DNA of 64,000 bases from Onishia niordana (GCF_004798965.1 NZ_SDSD01000005.1:186001-250000); one strand, 5' to 3'. Shown: positions 9,304-18,529, counted from the first letter of the stretch. The notes: generated by a model not told the origin, from the sequence alone. Numbers and translations are program-made.

Positions 9304-9900
9304 ATGACGCATGATGATGTAACGGGTGTAATCCTGGCTGGCGGCCAGGGGCGTCGCATGGGCGGTCGCGACAAGGGGCTGGAGCCCTTTGGTTCAGCGC
9401 GGTTGATCGAGTATGCCAAACGCAGCCTCGACGGCCGGGTAGCCGAGGTGCTGATCAATGCCAATCGGCATCTCGACGATTACCGGGCGTTGGGGTGTCG
9501 CGTGATCAGCGACCGGGAGAGCGGCTATCAGGGGCCCCTTATGGGGATCTGGAGTGGGCTTGAGGCGGCTCAAACGCCTTGGGTGGTCATCGTGCCCTGT
9601 GATAGCCCGGCACTGCCCGACGACCTGGTGGCGCGGTTGATTGCGGCTATCGGAGAGGCTGATATCGCCGTTGCCCATGATGGCGAGCGGGATCATCCGG
9701 TTGTGGCACTGATTCGCCGAGATCTGACCGCCGATCTTGGTGAGGCACTTAAAGAAGGCGAGCGCAAGATCGATCGATGGTACGCCCGCCATGTCTGGAC
9801 GCGGGCAGACTTCAGTGATTGCCCCGCGGCCTTTGCCAATCTCAATACCGAAGACGACAAGGCTCGGCTGGCACAGCAGTTGCGAGCCGGCGACGCATAA
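9304..9900 (+). CDS. mobA: Molybdenum cofactor guanylyltransferase MobA
   Basis: Attaches GMP to Mo-molybdopterin to make the guanine dinucleotide form (MGD). The 198-residue Rossmann-type nucleotidyltransferase has the N-terminal LAGGQGRRMGGRDKG loop and PCDSPALP for Mg/GTP. It is the first gene of a Moco operon running to 14128. GGGAG precedes the ATG. Confidence 0.93.
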   Translation: MTHDDVTGVILAGGQGRRMGGRDKGLEPFGSARLIEYAKRSLDGRVAEVLINANRHLDDYRALGCRVISDRESGYQGPLMGIWSGLEAAQTPWVVIVPCDSPALPDDLVARLIAAIGEADIAVAHDGERDHPVVALIRRDLTADLGEALKEGERKIDRWYARHVWTRADFSDCPAAFANLNTEDDKARLAQQLRAGDA

Positions 9901-9938
9901 GGAGCCAGATACGTGCCGCACGAAAAGGGTCGCAACCC

Positions 9939-10547
9939 ATGAGTGAGCAGACTCGACACAGTCTCCAGCTGGCCGATGAGCCATTGCCGCTTTTGTGCAT
10001 CGCCGCCTGGAGCGGAACCGGCAAAACGACCCTGCTTGAGGCGCTGCTGCCGCGTCTGGCGGAGCGGGGCATCCGTGCCGCGGTGATCAAGCATGCGCAT
10101 CACCAGTTCGATATCGATCAGCCGGGCAAGGATAGCCATCGCCTGCGTGAGGCCGGTGCCACGCCGATGCTGATTGCCTCACGTTCCCGCATCGCGCTGA
10201 TGATGAATACCCCGGGGCAGAATGAAGAGCCCGATCTGGCGGCGTTGATCGAGCAGGTGCGACCGCTGGCCCCGGACCTGGTGCTGATCGAGGGGTTCAA
10301 GGCCTGGCCGCTGCCTAAGCTTGAGCTTCACCGCTCCTCGCTTGGCAAGCCGCTGCGAGCCACCGATGATCCCTGGGTGCGGGCGGTGGCCAGCAGCACG
10401 CCGATCACCTTGCCGACAGGAGTCGAAGCGCTATCGCTCGATGATCTTGATGCGCTTACCGACTGGGTGGCCGGCTGGCCCAGCCGCTGGCCAGAGCAGC
10501 GCGGCCTGCCGGCGCGTCGGATGACGGATCAGGAGGTGGAGAAGTGA
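9939..10547 (+). CDS. mobB: Molybdopterin-guanine dinucleotide biosynthesis adapter MobB
   Basis: GTP-binding partner of MobA, 202 residues from ATG 9939. Walker A is WSGTGKTTLLEALLP at about 23-37, followed by AAVIKHAHHQFDID and LVLIEGFKAWPLPKLELHR, typical of MobB. The C-terminal ~30 residues extend beyond the E. coli protein. Its TGA overlaps the GTG start of moeA, showing coupling. Confidence 0.92.
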   Translation: MSEQTRHSLQLADEPLPLLCIAAWSGTGKTTLLEALLPRLAERGIRAAVIKHAHHQFDIDQPGKDSHRLREAGATPMLIASRSRIALMMNTPGQNEEPDLAALIEQVRPLAPDLVLIEGFKAWPLPKLELHRSSLGKPLRATDDPWVRAVASSTPITLPTGVEALSLDDLDALTDWVAGWPSRWPEQRGLPARRMTDQEVEK

Positions 10548-11839
10548 GCCTATCCTGTTTTGATCTCGGCGAGCGCATGTTGTCGGTGGACGAGGCGCTG
10601 GACGCCATTCTGGGGTTTGCCGCGGGTTCGTCTCCCGTGCAGCAGACGCTGCCCTTGGCCGACCTGCGTGGTTGTGTGCTGACCGAAGATGTCACCTCGC
10701 CGATTGATGTGCCGCAGAACACCAATGCCGCCATGGACGGCATCGCCGTGGCATGGCCGACCGATGCTGTGACGTCTGTGAAGGAAGATGACGCCGAGTA
10801 CGCCTTTCTTGAAGTGGTGGGCGAATCCCTGGCCGGCCACGGCTATCATGAGACAGTGCCTGCGAATGCGGCGGTGCGCATCACCACCGGTGCCCCGATG
10901 CCGGCGGGTACCGATACGGTGATCATGAGCGAGCAGCTCGAGGCGTCATCTTCCGATGACGAGCGACCGAGCGTAAGGGTCACACGCCCCGAGACGGTGA
11001 AGACAGGTCAGAATGTACGCCAGGCAGGCGAAGATGTGCGTCGCGGAGCCGTGGCGCTGACCGCGGGCACTCGGCTGGCCGCCGAGCACCTTGGCCTGCT
11101 GGCTTCCTTGGGTATCGACAGGGTCCGGGTCTCTCGGCGCTTGAGAGTGGCCATCTTCTCGACCGGCGACGAGGTGACCGCGCCCGGTGAGGCACTGCCG
11201 GCGGATGGCATCTATGATGCCAACCGCTTCTCATTACATGGGCTGCTCGCCGCCATCGGAGTCGAGGTCATCGATCTGGGGATCCTTGCAGATTCCGAGC
11301 AGGGGATGGTCACGGCCCTGCGTGAAGCGGCTGAGTCGGCGGATATGGTTATCACCAGCGGTGGTGTCTCGGTGGGCCAGGCGGACTGGATCAAGCCTGC
11401 GCTTGCCGAGACCGGGGCGCTTGGTTTCTGGCGTATCGCCATGCGCCCGGGTCGGCCGCTGGCCTTTGGGCGCCTGGGTGCCGAGCGCGTACCGTTTTTC
11501 GGCCTGCCGGGAAATCCCGTGGCCGTGATGGTGACCTTCCTGCAGTTTGTTCAGCCACTGATACGTCGCCTTCAGGGCGAGCATGACTGGCAGCCACTGA
11601 GGCTCAGGGCGCGTGCCGAAGATGCACTAAAGAGTCGTAACGGACGCGTGGACTTTCTGCGTGGTGTCTATCACTCTGATGAGAGTGGGCAGCTCTGGGT
11701 GCGCAGCACCGGCCACCAGGGATCCGGTATCCTCTCCTCAATGGTCGCCGCCAATTGCCTGATCGAAATCCCGGCATCTGACGCGAGTGTCGAGGCGGGT
11801 GATGCGGTGTTGCTTCAACCATTTATGCATCGCGGTTAA
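10544..11839 (+). CDS. moeA: Molybdopterin molybdenumtransferase MoeA
   Basis: Inserts molybdate into adenylated molybdopterin. The 431-residue protein has the MoeA domain order: domain I/II with PQNTNAAMDGIAV and TGAPMPAGTDTV, the MoCF-binding domain with STGDEV, TSGGVSVGQADW and LPGNPVAVMV, then the C-terminal domain IV. It starts with GTG overlapping the mobB stop (GTGA), preceded by AGGAGG. Confidence 0.94.
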   Translation: MSLSCFDLGERMLSVDEALDAILGFAAGSSPVQQTLPLADLRGCVLTEDVTSPIDVPQNTNAAMDGIAVAWPTDAVTSVKEDDAEYAFLEVVGESLAGHGYHETVPANAAVRITTGAPMPAGTDTVIMSEQLEASSSDDERPSVRVTRPETVKTGQNVRQAGEDVRRGAVALTAGTRLAAEHLGLLASLGIDRVRVSRRLRVAIFSTGDEVTAPGEALPADGIYDANRFSLHGLLAAIGVEVIDLGILADSEQGMVTALREAAESADMVITSGGVSVGQADWIKPALAETGALGFWRIAMRPGRPLAFGRLGAERVPFFGLPGNPVAVMVTFLQFVQPLIRRLQGEHDWQPLRLRARAEDALKSRNGRVDFLRGVYHSDESGQLWVRSTGHQGSGILSSMVAANCLIEIPASDASVEAGDAVLLQPFMHRG

Positions 11840-11889
11840 TGGTGCGACAATATGGTATGTACGATTCAATTACGAGCGGGTGATCCTGT

Positions 11890-12687
11890 ATGAGCCTGAC
11901 CCATCTTAATGCCCGCGGCGAGGCCCACATGGTCGATGTGGCCGACAAGGTCGAAAGTCAGCGAGAAGCCGTCGCCAGTGGACGCATTCGCATGCACCCA
12001 GAGACGCTCGCCCTGCTGGCCGACGGCGAATTGCCCAAGGGCGATGTGCTCGCCACGGCCCGTATCGCCGGCATTCAGGCAGCCAAACGCACCCCCGAGC
12101 TGATTCCGCTCTGTCACGCGTTGCCGCTATCCAAGGTAGCCATCGAGTTTCGTCTTGATGAACCGAGTTCAAGCGTCGAGGTCAGTGCCACCTGCCGTCT
12201 CAATGGCCGTACCGGTGTTGAAATGGAGGCGCTGACGGCCGTGTCGGTGGCCTGCCTGACGCTTTACGACATGTGCAAGGCCGTCGACAAGGACATGGAA
12301 ATTGGCGAGATCCGCCTGGAAAGCAAGACCGGCGGCAAGTCCGGTGATTATCGTCGCCAGGCGGTGAGTTCACCCATCGTTACCGGTGCTTCGCGCCATG
12401 CCGATCCGGGACTGGCGCTGGCGACGGCGGAGCCCACTGTCCATATCAAGTGTCTGGCCGAGCTGCGTGAGCGACTCGGTGTCAGTGATCTGGACATACC
12501 CTTCGATACATTGGAAAGCGCTGATATCGCCGGCCTCAAGGCGGCGCTTATCGCAACGGATGCCCGCTTTGCCGGTCTCAATGAAGGGCGGGTACTGTGC
12601 GCGGTCAATCAAGTGATGGGTGGCGATCAGACGCCGCTGACCGACGGCGATGAAGTCGCCTTCTTTCCGCCGGTAACCGGAGGGTGA
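11890..12687 (+). CDS. Fused MoaC-MoaD (cPMP synthase plus MPT synthase small subunit)
   Basis: A single 265-residue frame holds two proteins that are normally separate. Residues 1-156 are MoaC, which converts the MoaA product to cyclic pyranopterin monophosphate: [25 protein letters not shown] and the catalytic region MCKAVDKDM are present. After a linker of about 25 residues, residues ~182-265 are MoaD, the ubiquitin-like sulfur carrier, with [14 protein letters not shown] at the very C-terminus, so the Gly-Gly that is thiocarboxylated is intact. In E. coli the order is moaA-B-C-D-E; here moaE follows directly with a TGATG overlap, which supports a working fusion. No stop or frameshift interrupts the join. 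Confidence 0.92.
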   Translation: MSLTHLNARGEAHMVDVADKVESQREAVASGRIRMHPETLALLADGELPKGDVLATARIAGIQAAKRTPELIPLCHALPLSKVAIEFRLDEPSSSVEVSATCRLNGRTGVEMEALTAVSVACLTLYDMCKAVDKDMEIGEIRLESKTGGKSGDYRRQAVSSPIVTGASRHADPGLALATAEPTVHIKCLAELRERLGVSDLDIPFDTLESADIAGLKAALIATDARFAGLNEGRVLCAVNQVMGGDQTPLTDGDEVAFFPPVTGG

Positions 12688-13151
12688 TGATGATCCGCGT
12701 GCAGCAGAAGGCCTTTGATGCCGGTGCCGAGCAGCAGGCGCTGTTGCAGGGCCGCAGTGATATCGGCGCCGTCGTCAGCTTTACCGGTCTGGTACGAGAC
12801 TTCAATGAGCGCCCGGACGTAAGGGCGCTGACGCTTGAACATTATGCCGGCATGACGGAAAGGGCACTCGAAGCTATCGTCGAAGACGCAGAGAGTCGCT
12901 GGTCCCTCCAAGGGGTGCGGCTTATCCATCGGGTGGGGTGCCTGGAACCGGGAGATCCCATCGTGCTGGTGGTGGTCGCTAGCGCTCATCGTCGCTCGGC
13001 GTTCGAGGCCTGCGATTTCATCATGGATTATCTCAAAACGCGCGCTCCCTTCTGGAAGAAGGAGCACACTGCGAGCGGTAACTATTGGGTCGCCGAACGC
13101 TCGAGCGATCATCAGGACGCCGCGCGTTGGGAGGAAGAATGCAACAATTGA
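12687..13151 (+). CDS. moaE: Molybdopterin synthase large subunit MoaE
   Basis: Transfers sulfur from MoaD thiocarboxylate to cPMP to make molybdopterin. The protein is 154 residues from ATG 12687, with the catalytic region [14 protein letters not shown] (Lys) near residue 120, plus [12 protein letters not shown]. Three tandem starts are possible (GTG 12684, ATG 12687, ATG 12690); GGAGGG precedes them. The start overlaps the stop of moaCD, and the end overlaps moaA by 13 bp. Confidence 0.94.
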   Translation: MMIRVQQKAFDAGAEQQALLQGRSDIGAVVSFTGLVRDFNERPDVRALTLEHYAGMTERALEAIVEDAESRWSLQGVRLIHRVGCLEPGDPIVLVVVASAHRRSAFEACDFIMDYLKTRAPFWKKEHTASGNYWVAERSSDHQDAARWEEECNN

Positions 13152-14128
13152 TCGACAACTTCGATCGCCGCATTACCTATGTGCGGATCTCGGTCACAGA
13201 TCGCTGTGATTTTCGCTGTGTCTATTGCATGAGCGAAGAAATGACCTTCCTGCCACGCAACCAGGTCCTGTCCCTGGAAGAGCTGGAAATGGTTGCCCAG
13301 GCGTTTGTCGAGTTAGGGGTCGAGAAGATTCGTCTAACCGGGGGAGAGCCTTTGGTCAGGCGTGGCATCGGCGAGCTTGTCGGTAAAATCGGGGCGCTGC
13401 CTGGCCTCAAGGATTTCGCCATGACCACCAATGGCGCGAGTCTCGACAAACACGCTGAGGTGTTGAAGGAAGGCGGCCTCGAGCGGCTTAATATCAGTAT
13501 TGATTCCCTCGATCCAGAGCGGTTCCGGCAGCTCACCAGAACCGGTGAGCTGGATAAGGTGATCGGTGGTATTCGTGCCGCCAAGGACGCCGGTTTCTCG
13601 CGCATCAAGCTCAATGCGGTGATCCTCAAGGGCCGCAATGACGATGAAGTGCTCGACCTGGTCGAGTTCGCCCGTAATGAAGGTCTCGACATCAGCTTCA
13701 TCGAGGAAATGCCGCTCGGGGATGTATCTGACCACTCGCGGGCCGAAACCTTCTGCTCAAGTGATGAGGTGAGGGAGCGTATCGAATCGCGCTATCCGCT
13801 GATGGCTTCTGCGGAATCAACCGCAGGTCCCTCACGTTATTTCCGCATGGCCGACAGCGATACGCGCATCGGCTTCATATCGCCTCACAGCCACAACTTT
13901 TGCTCCTCCTGCAATCGCGTCAGGGTGACGGTGGAAGGACGCTTGCTACTGTGCCTGGGTAACGAGCATTCGGTCGATCTTCGTGAAGTATTGCGTGAAT
14001 ATCCCGGCGACATGGACGCACTCAAGACACGCATCATCGACGCCATGCCCCTCAAACCCGAGAAGCATCACTTCACTACCGACGGTGACGTGCAAGTGGT
14101 TCGCTTCATGAACATGACGGGTGGCTGA
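13139..14128 (+). CDS. moaA: GTP 3',8-cyclase MoaA (radical SAM)
   Basis: First enzyme of Moco synthesis. The 329-residue protein has the N-terminal radical-SAM cluster motif CDFRCVYC, the LTGGEPLVR element, a second 4Fe-4S site in the C-terminal half ([18 protein letters not shown]) and the C-terminal MTGG tail seen in MoaA. Start ATG 13139 has GAGGAAG upstream and overlaps moaE. It is last in the operon, before a strong terminator. Confidence 0.96.
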   Translation: MQQLIDNFDRRITYVRISVTDRCDFRCVYCMSEEMTFLPRNQVLSLEELEMVAQAFVELGVEKIRLTGGEPLVRRGIGELVGKIGALPGLKDFAMTTNGASLDKHAEVLKEGGLERLNISIDSLDPERFRQLTRTGELDKVIGGIRAAKDAGFSRIKLNAVILKGRNDDEVLDLVEFARNEGLDISFIEEMPLGDVSDHSRAETFCSSDEVRERIESRYPLMASAESTAGPSRYFRMADSDTRIGFISPHSHNFCSSCNRVRVTVEGRLLLCLGNEHSVDLREVLREYPGDMDALKTRIIDAMPLKPEKHHFTTDGDVQVVRFMNMTGG

Positions 14129-14180
14129 GCCTTTTCTGGCCAGATCGCGATATAAGGTGTCGATATAAATAGTGACAAGA

Positions 14181-14206
14181 ACCGGCCCAATAGGCCGGTT
14201 TTTTTA
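14181..14206 (+). terminator. Intrinsic terminator of the Moco operon
   Basis: ACCGGCC (14181-14187) pairs with GGCCGGT (14193-14199), loop CAATA, followed by a run of T to about 14205. Confidence 0.9.
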
Positions 14207-14227
14207 TGGGTAAATTGTGCCTATTTC

Positions 14228-14255
14228 TTGCCAAATAATGGACTGTGCATATACT
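14228..14255 (+). promoter_or_regulatory. Likely promoter of the H-NS-like gene
   Basis: TTGCCA (14228-14233), a 16-bp spacer and TATACT (14250-14255), in an AT-rich stretch 50 bp before the start codon and just after the Moco operon terminator. Confidence 0.55.
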
Positions 14256-14306
14256 TTATTCTCCTGTAGTTATCGGTTTTTTAGCACTCGACAAGTGGAG
14301 AAGCCA

Positions 14307-14591
14307 ATGTCATCGGAAACGCTCGAGCGCATTGCTCGCAATAAGAATGTCGCACGCGCAGCGGCACGGCAGCTGAGCATGGAACAGTTGCACAAACTGG
14401 CTGAGGTCATTGGCGAAGTCATCGAACAAAAGCAGGAAGAAGAACGCGATCGCCAGCAGGAAGAGCGGATGAAAGAGCAAAAGCTCGCGGAGATTCGCGA
14501 AGCGATCAATGATGCGGGGCTTTCCGTGGATGATCTGGTGCCGGAGCAACCCAAGCGCCGTCGCGGACGTCCGCCCAAGGATGCCAAGTGA
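14307..14591 (+). CDS. Small H-NS-like / AT-hook nucleoid protein
   Basis: 94-residue basic protein from ATG 14307 (TGGAGAAG upstream). Residues about 22-68 are a charged helix rich in Gln, Glu and Lys that should form a coiled coil, as in the oligomerisation domain of H-NS-family proteins. The C-terminus is KRRRGRPPKDAK, an AT-hook-type RGRP minor-groove binder. The usual W-x-GRGR-x-P-x-W H-NS core is not intact (no Trp). Likely a nucleoid-associated silencer or organiser; the exact family is uncertain. Confidence 0.7.
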   Translation: MSSETLERIARNKNVARAAARQLSMEQLHKLAEVIGEVIEQKQEEERDRQQEERMKEQKLAEIREAINDAGLSVDDLVPEQPKRRRGRPPKDAK

Positions 14592-14716
14592 TCTGCATGC
14601 CAAGTAATCTGCATTATCGGCCACCCGCTGCCTCGCCGCATGATGTGTCGCACACCGCATGAACTGACGGTCAAACTATCGGTGAGCGAGTGGCCAAAGC
14701 ATGCGGCTTAATCTGA

Positions 14717-16408
14717 TTAAGACGCCCCGACGGGTGCCTCTTCGACAGGTGGTTCTGCGGCCAATAGTTGCAGATGCACTGCAGGCAGATGGCGCAGGCG
14801 CTCGCCTAGGTAGTGCATCAGGCTTGGTTGAAGCTGCTGGCGCAGTTCGGCGAGATTATCGGCCGATAATTCGCCAAGCCGCTCATCCAGCCAGTCCGCG
14901 AACGCCTCTTCATCAAGCGGCGTGGACGTTGAAATGTCGATCAGAAGGCGACCGATGCGTGTCCAACCTTCATCAAGGGGCGTAACCGGCAACGCAAGGA
15001 AGAGACTGCCGTTGCGTTCATGTCGGCCAGACTGGGGATCATTGAGATCCGGCACCGGGGTCACCGCTTCCTGGCTGATGATGCAGGGGGGCTGGGGATG
15101 GCGCGACTCTCGGGTCAGCCCTTCACCGTCGAGACGAATTAGATCACCATTGACCGGCACCAGCGGCGCTACAATGCCTCGGGCTTCGGCCAGTTCCCGG
15201 TGCGCCTGCTGGTGGCGGTGCTCACCATGAACGGGCAGTAGATGGCGCGGCTTCACCCAGTCATAGAGCGTGTTCAGCTCATCCTGATACGGATGGCCCG
15301 AGGCATGAATTTCCGGGTGATCACGTTCGTCGAACAGCGTCACCCCGAGCTGGCGAAGGCCGTGTTGCAAGCGCTCGATGAGTCGCTCATTGCCCGGGAT
15401 CGCCTTGGCGGAAAAGATCACGCTGTCGCCAGCGGTGAGCTCGAAATCCCCATGGCGGCCTCGTGCCAGACGTGACAGGGCGGCTCTTGGCTCGCCCTGG
15501 CTGCCGGTAGCAATCACCAGTACCTCTTCTGGCGGCAGGTAGCCGAGGTCACGCACGGGCACTAGCGGCGGGAAATCATCGAGATAACCAAGACCCCGGG
15601 CGACACCCACCATGCGCTCCATGGAACGCCCCATCAGGCTGACGCGGCGCCCACAGCGCTGAGCGGCAAGGCCGATGGCCAGCACCCGGTCCAGGTTGCT
15701 GGCAAAGCACGACACGATCACGCGGCCACTGCAGCTTGCTATGGTGCTTTCCAGCGCCTCGGCAACGTCACGCTCGCTACGCGAGTGTCCGGGCAGCGGC
15801 GCATTGGTGGAATCACCCACTACTAGGTCGACCGGCGCGATGCCACGATACAGTTGCTCATCGACCGGCTTGCCGATCATGGGCGCCGGGTCCAGCTTCC
15901 AGTCCCCGGTATGCAGCACCCTCTGCTCGGGGGTGGTGATCAACAGCGAGCAGCTCTCGGGGATGGAGTGCGTCAGCGGCAGGAAGCGCAGACCGAAGGG
16001 GCCGGATTCCATGGCCTCGCCAGGATCGATGATGTGGATGTCGTTGGTGGCAAGGCCACGCTCGGCGAACTTAGCGCGAAGCAGGCCCGCAGCCAGCGGT
16101 GTGGCATGGATCGGACATCCCCACTGGGGCCAAAGCCAGGCGGCTGCGCCGATGTGATCTTCGTGACCGTGGGTGATGATCAACGCCTGCGGCTTGATAT
16201 CGAGGGTCGCAAGCGTCGTCAGATTCGGCACCTGAAGGGGGCTGTCAGGCAAGTCCTGGCGGATCATCATGCCGCAGTCCACGGCAATCCAGTGTCCGTT
16301 GTAGCCGTAGAGATTGAGGTTCATGCCGATCTCTCCGCACCCACCGAGCGGCAGGAAATGCAGAGGCGGGCGGCGGCGAGGGCGAATCTGGACACGAGGT
16401 CGGGACAT
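14717..16408 (-). CDS. Ribonuclease J family metallo-beta-lactamase nuclease
   Basis: 563 residues from ATG 16408. The N-terminal beta-lactamase fold carries LGGCGEIGMN and the zinc motif THGHEDHIG (HxHxDH), with LTHSIPES and HTGDWKLD downstream; a beta-CASP part follows (GDSTNA, ATGSQGEP, SAKAIPGNE, HASGHPYQDEL, PVHGEHRH). This is the RNase J architecture: 5'-exonuclease and endonuclease of mRNA and rRNA. The C-terminal dimerisation region looks variable. An in-frame TTG at 16468 could add 20 residues; ribosome sites are poor for both. RNase J is common in Firmicutes and other groups but absent from E. coli. Confidence 0.88.
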   Translation of the reverse strand: MSRPRVQIRPRRRPPLHFLPLGGCGEIGMNLNLYGYNGHWIAVDCGMMIRQDLPDSPLQVPNLTTLATLDIKPQALIITHGHEDHIGAAAWLWPQWGCPIHATPLAAGLLRAKFAERGLATNDIHIIDPGEAMESGPFGLRFLPLTHSIPESCSLLITTPEQRVLHTGDWKLDPAPMIGKPVDEQLYRGIAPVDLVVGDSTNAPLPGHSRSERDVAEALESTIASCSGRVIVSCFASNLDRVLAIGLAAQRCGRRVSLMGRSMERMVGVARGLGYLDDFPPLVPVRDLGYLPPEEVLVIATGSQGEPRAALSRLARGRHGDFELTAGDSVIFSAKAIPGNERLIERLQHGLRQLGVTLFDERDHPEIHASGHPYQDELNTLYDWVKPRHLLPVHGEHRHQQAHRELAEARGIVAPLVPVNGDLIRLDGEGLTRESRHPQPPCIISQEAVTPVPDLNDPQSGRHERNGSLFLALPVTPLDEGWTRIGRLLIDISTSTPLDEEAFADWLDERLGELSADNLAELRQQLQPSLMHYLGERLRHLPAVHLQLLAAEPPVEEAPVGAS

Positions 16409-16596
16409 GACGAACACGATGTAGCGAAGAGTCGTTTCATCATACGCATCTGGTGAGGGCTGCGACAACGCGATGCGCGATGCATGGAGTGTTTCGGCGC
16501 GGGTGAATTGGTTACACTTGTTTTCCTGGCGGCTCGCCAGTAGCCATCACTGTTTTCTGTTGTTTTCTCTTCTGGTTATTAACTGACGGTCAATCC

Positions 16597-17451
16597 ATGT
16601 CTCATTACTATCGCTTGGTGGTCTCCTGCCCCGACCGCGTCGGCATTGTGGCGCGTGTCTCGAACTTCCTCGCAGGTCATGGTGGCTCAATTACCGAAGC
16701 CAACCAGCATTCCGATCTGACGAGCGGGCGTTTTTTCATGCGTTATGAGGTGGTCGCGGAATCGCTACCCCTCGACGCGGACGGCTTTCGTGACAACTTT
16801 GCGCCGATTGCCGATGAATTCGAGATGGACTGGAAGCTGACCGATACTCGTCGTCCGCAGCGGGTCGCTGTGCTGGTCTCTCGCGAGTCTCACTGCCTGG
16901 TTGATCTTCTCTATCGCTATACGGCGGGCGAGCTCGATTGCGAGATTCCCTGCGTGATCTCCAATCACGACGATCTGCGTTCATTGGTCGAATGGCACGG
17001 TATTTCTTTCCATCACGTCCCCGTCGACCCCAGTGACAAGGCCCCGGCCTTCGCCGAAGTCGAGCGTCTGGTCGAGGCGGCTCGGGCCGATACGCTGGTG
17101 CTGGCGCGTTACATGCAGATTCTTCCGCCTGCGCTATGTGAGCGTTATGTCGGTCGCGTCATCAATATTCATCACAGCTTCCTGCCGTCCTTCGCCGGCG
17201 CGCGGCCTTACCATCAGGCCCATGAGCGCGGGGTCAAGCTGATTGGCGCGACCTGTCACTACGTGACCGAGGAACTGGATGCCGGGCCGATCATTGAGCA
17301 GGACATCCAGCGGATCAGCCACTGCCATACGGCCACGGACCTGGTGCGTTTCGGCCGTGACGTGGAAAAAGCCGTGCTGTCGCGAGGGCTTCGCTGGCAC
17401 CTGCAGGATCGCGTACTGATTTACGGCAACAAGACCATCGTCTTCGCCTGA
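16597..17451 (+). CDS. purU: Formyltetrahydrofolate deformylase
   Basis: Hydrolyses 10-formyl-THF to THF and formate, balancing one-carbon units. The 284-residue protein has an N-terminal ACT domain (SCPDRVGIVARVSNFL) and a C-terminal formyltransferase-type catalytic domain with NIHHSFLPSF and ATCHYVTEELDAGPIIEQD. It is divergent from the RNase J gene, 188 bp apart. Confidence 0.96.
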   Translation: MSHYYRLVVSCPDRVGIVARVSNFLAGHGGSITEANQHSDLTSGRFFMRYEVVAESLPLDADGFRDNFAPIADEFEMDWKLTDTRRPQRVAVLVSRESHCLVDLLYRYTAGELDCEIPCVISNHDDLRSLVEWHGISFHHVPVDPSDKAPAFAEVERLVEAARADTLVLARYMQILPPALCERYVGRVINIHHSFLPSFAGARPYHQAHERGVKLIGATCHYVTEELDAGPIIEQDIQRISHCHTATDLVRFGRDVEKAVLSRGLRWHLQDRVLIYGNKTIVFA

Positions 17452-17513
17452 GGCCGAAGAGCGCGGCAATACCCGGTTAGTCACACCCGCAAAGAGGGGA
17501 GGGACGCCAACTC

Positions 17514-18185
17514 ATGACCTTCGCCGAGAGCATTCTCGCCCCCTGGATGCTGGTGCTGTGTGGCGTACTGAGTCTGCTGGTGCTTATCTATAGCGCGCTT
17601 GGCTACCCCTGGCGCAGCCTGCTTGCCGATAGCGGCCAGCAGCATCGGCTGATGGCCGCGGCCGTCGCGATCGTGCTGCTATGGCAGTTGCGCGCTCAGG
17701 CGGTCGACTGGCTGTCGTTGCATCTGGTCTTCACCGCGCTGCTGACGCTTGTGTTTCGTGCGCCACCGGCGCTTGCGGTCAACTTGGTGGTCAATGTGGC
17801 GATGGTTGCCATCGGCAAGGTCGCCTGGCCACTGCTCGGTGTCAATGTCCTGATCAGCGGCGTCATTCCGGCATGGGTGACCGGGTGGGTCTGGCGATGC
17901 GTCGATCGCTCACTGCCAGATAGCCTGCCGGTCTTTCTGTTCGTGTGCGGCTTCTTCGGCGTGGCGTTGGCCACTCTGGTCGCGGGGCTTGCCACGGTGG
18001 GTATCGTCTTTCTCGGCAACAGTGATCCCCAGGCCTGGTTCCTGGTGCGCGAGTATGCGCTCTTCCTGCCCCTTTTGATGCCAGCCGAGGCCTTTATCAG
18101 CGGCATGCTGCTCAGCCTGCTGCTGGTCTACCACCCCCACTGGGTGGCGACCTTCAATGCCCACCGTTATATCGATACCAAATAA
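17514..18185 (+). CDS. CbiM-like integral membrane protein (putative ECF-type permease)
   Basis: 223 residues with six or seven hydrophobic helices and few charged loops. The overall look, including AVNLVVNVAMVAIGK, GVIPAWVTGWVW and LLMPAEAFISGMLLSLLLVYHP, recalls the CbiM/energy-coupling-factor permease family found as a lone gene in many gammaproteobacteria. No CbiQ/CbiO partners are adjacent, so the substrate (possibly a metal) and mode of action are unknown. Preceded by GGGGAGGGA at a good distance. Confidence 0.65.
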   Translation: MTFAESILAPWMLVLCGVLSLLVLIYSALGYPWRSLLADSGQQHRLMAAAVAIVLLWQLRAQAVDWLSLHLVFTALLTLVFRAPPALAVNLVVNVAMVAIGKVAWPLLGVNVLISGVIPAWVTGWVWRCVDRSLPDSLPVFLFVCGFFGVALATLVAGLATVGIVFLGNSDPQAWFLVREYALFLPLLMPAEAFISGMLLSLLLVYHPHWVATFNAHRYIDTK

Positions 18186-18226
18186 AGCCTCGTGACGATG
18201 GTCCATAACGCCTACTGACTCGGCAT

Positions 18227-18272
18227 GTGAGAGAACGTGTGAGAGAACGTTTGAGAGGACGCGTGAGAAGGG
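18227..18272 (+). repeat. 12-bp tandem repeat, about 3.8 copies
   Basis: Two exact copies of GTGAGAGAACGT (18227-18250), then TTGAGAGGACGC (18251-18262) and a partial GTGAGAAGGG. It lies between the CbiM-like gene and the promoter of the GDT1-type gene. Function unknown. Confidence 0.85.
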
Positions 18273-18291
18273 CCAGGAGGCCTTGATAGGG

Positions 18292-18320
18292 TTGTGAGGC
18301 GTGGGATAAATCGCTATTAT
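18292..18320 (+). promoter_or_regulatory. Promoter of the Mn riboswitch/GDT1 unit
   Basis: TTGTGA (18292-18297), a 17-bp spacer and TATTAT (18315-18320). The transcript would start a few bases before the conserved GGGGGAGTAG at 18333. Confidence 0.6.
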
Positions 18321-18326
18321 CTTCGG

Positions 18327-18500
18327 CGTTTTGGGGGAGTAGTTACTTTCCAACCGCCTTCCTTGGGTGTGTCCGAGAGCCTGTCAGCAACATCGACAGC
18401 CAGCCGCGACACCCCTGCAAGAAGCGACCGAGAATGGTCGATGTCAACAAATTTGGTCGCGACGACCATGGCATCGACGACCCGGGCCTGGCCTTTATCA
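18327..18500 (+). promoter_or_regulatory. yybP-ykoY-type manganese riboswitch
   Basis: The conserved 5' loop GGGGGAGTAG (18333-18342) and the 3' segment GGCCTTTATC (18490-18499) bracket a region with several stems, including GACCGAGAATGGTC and GGTCGCGACGACC. These are the two conserved joints of the yybP-ykoY (Mn2+-sensing) aptamer found before mntP and alx in E. coli. The downstream gene belongs to the GDT1/UPF0016 Mn-exporter family, a known target of this riboswitch class. The identification is by eye. Confidence 0.78.
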
Positions 18501-18529
18501 CCAGCCTGCCCAAGGTCAAACGAGACTCA

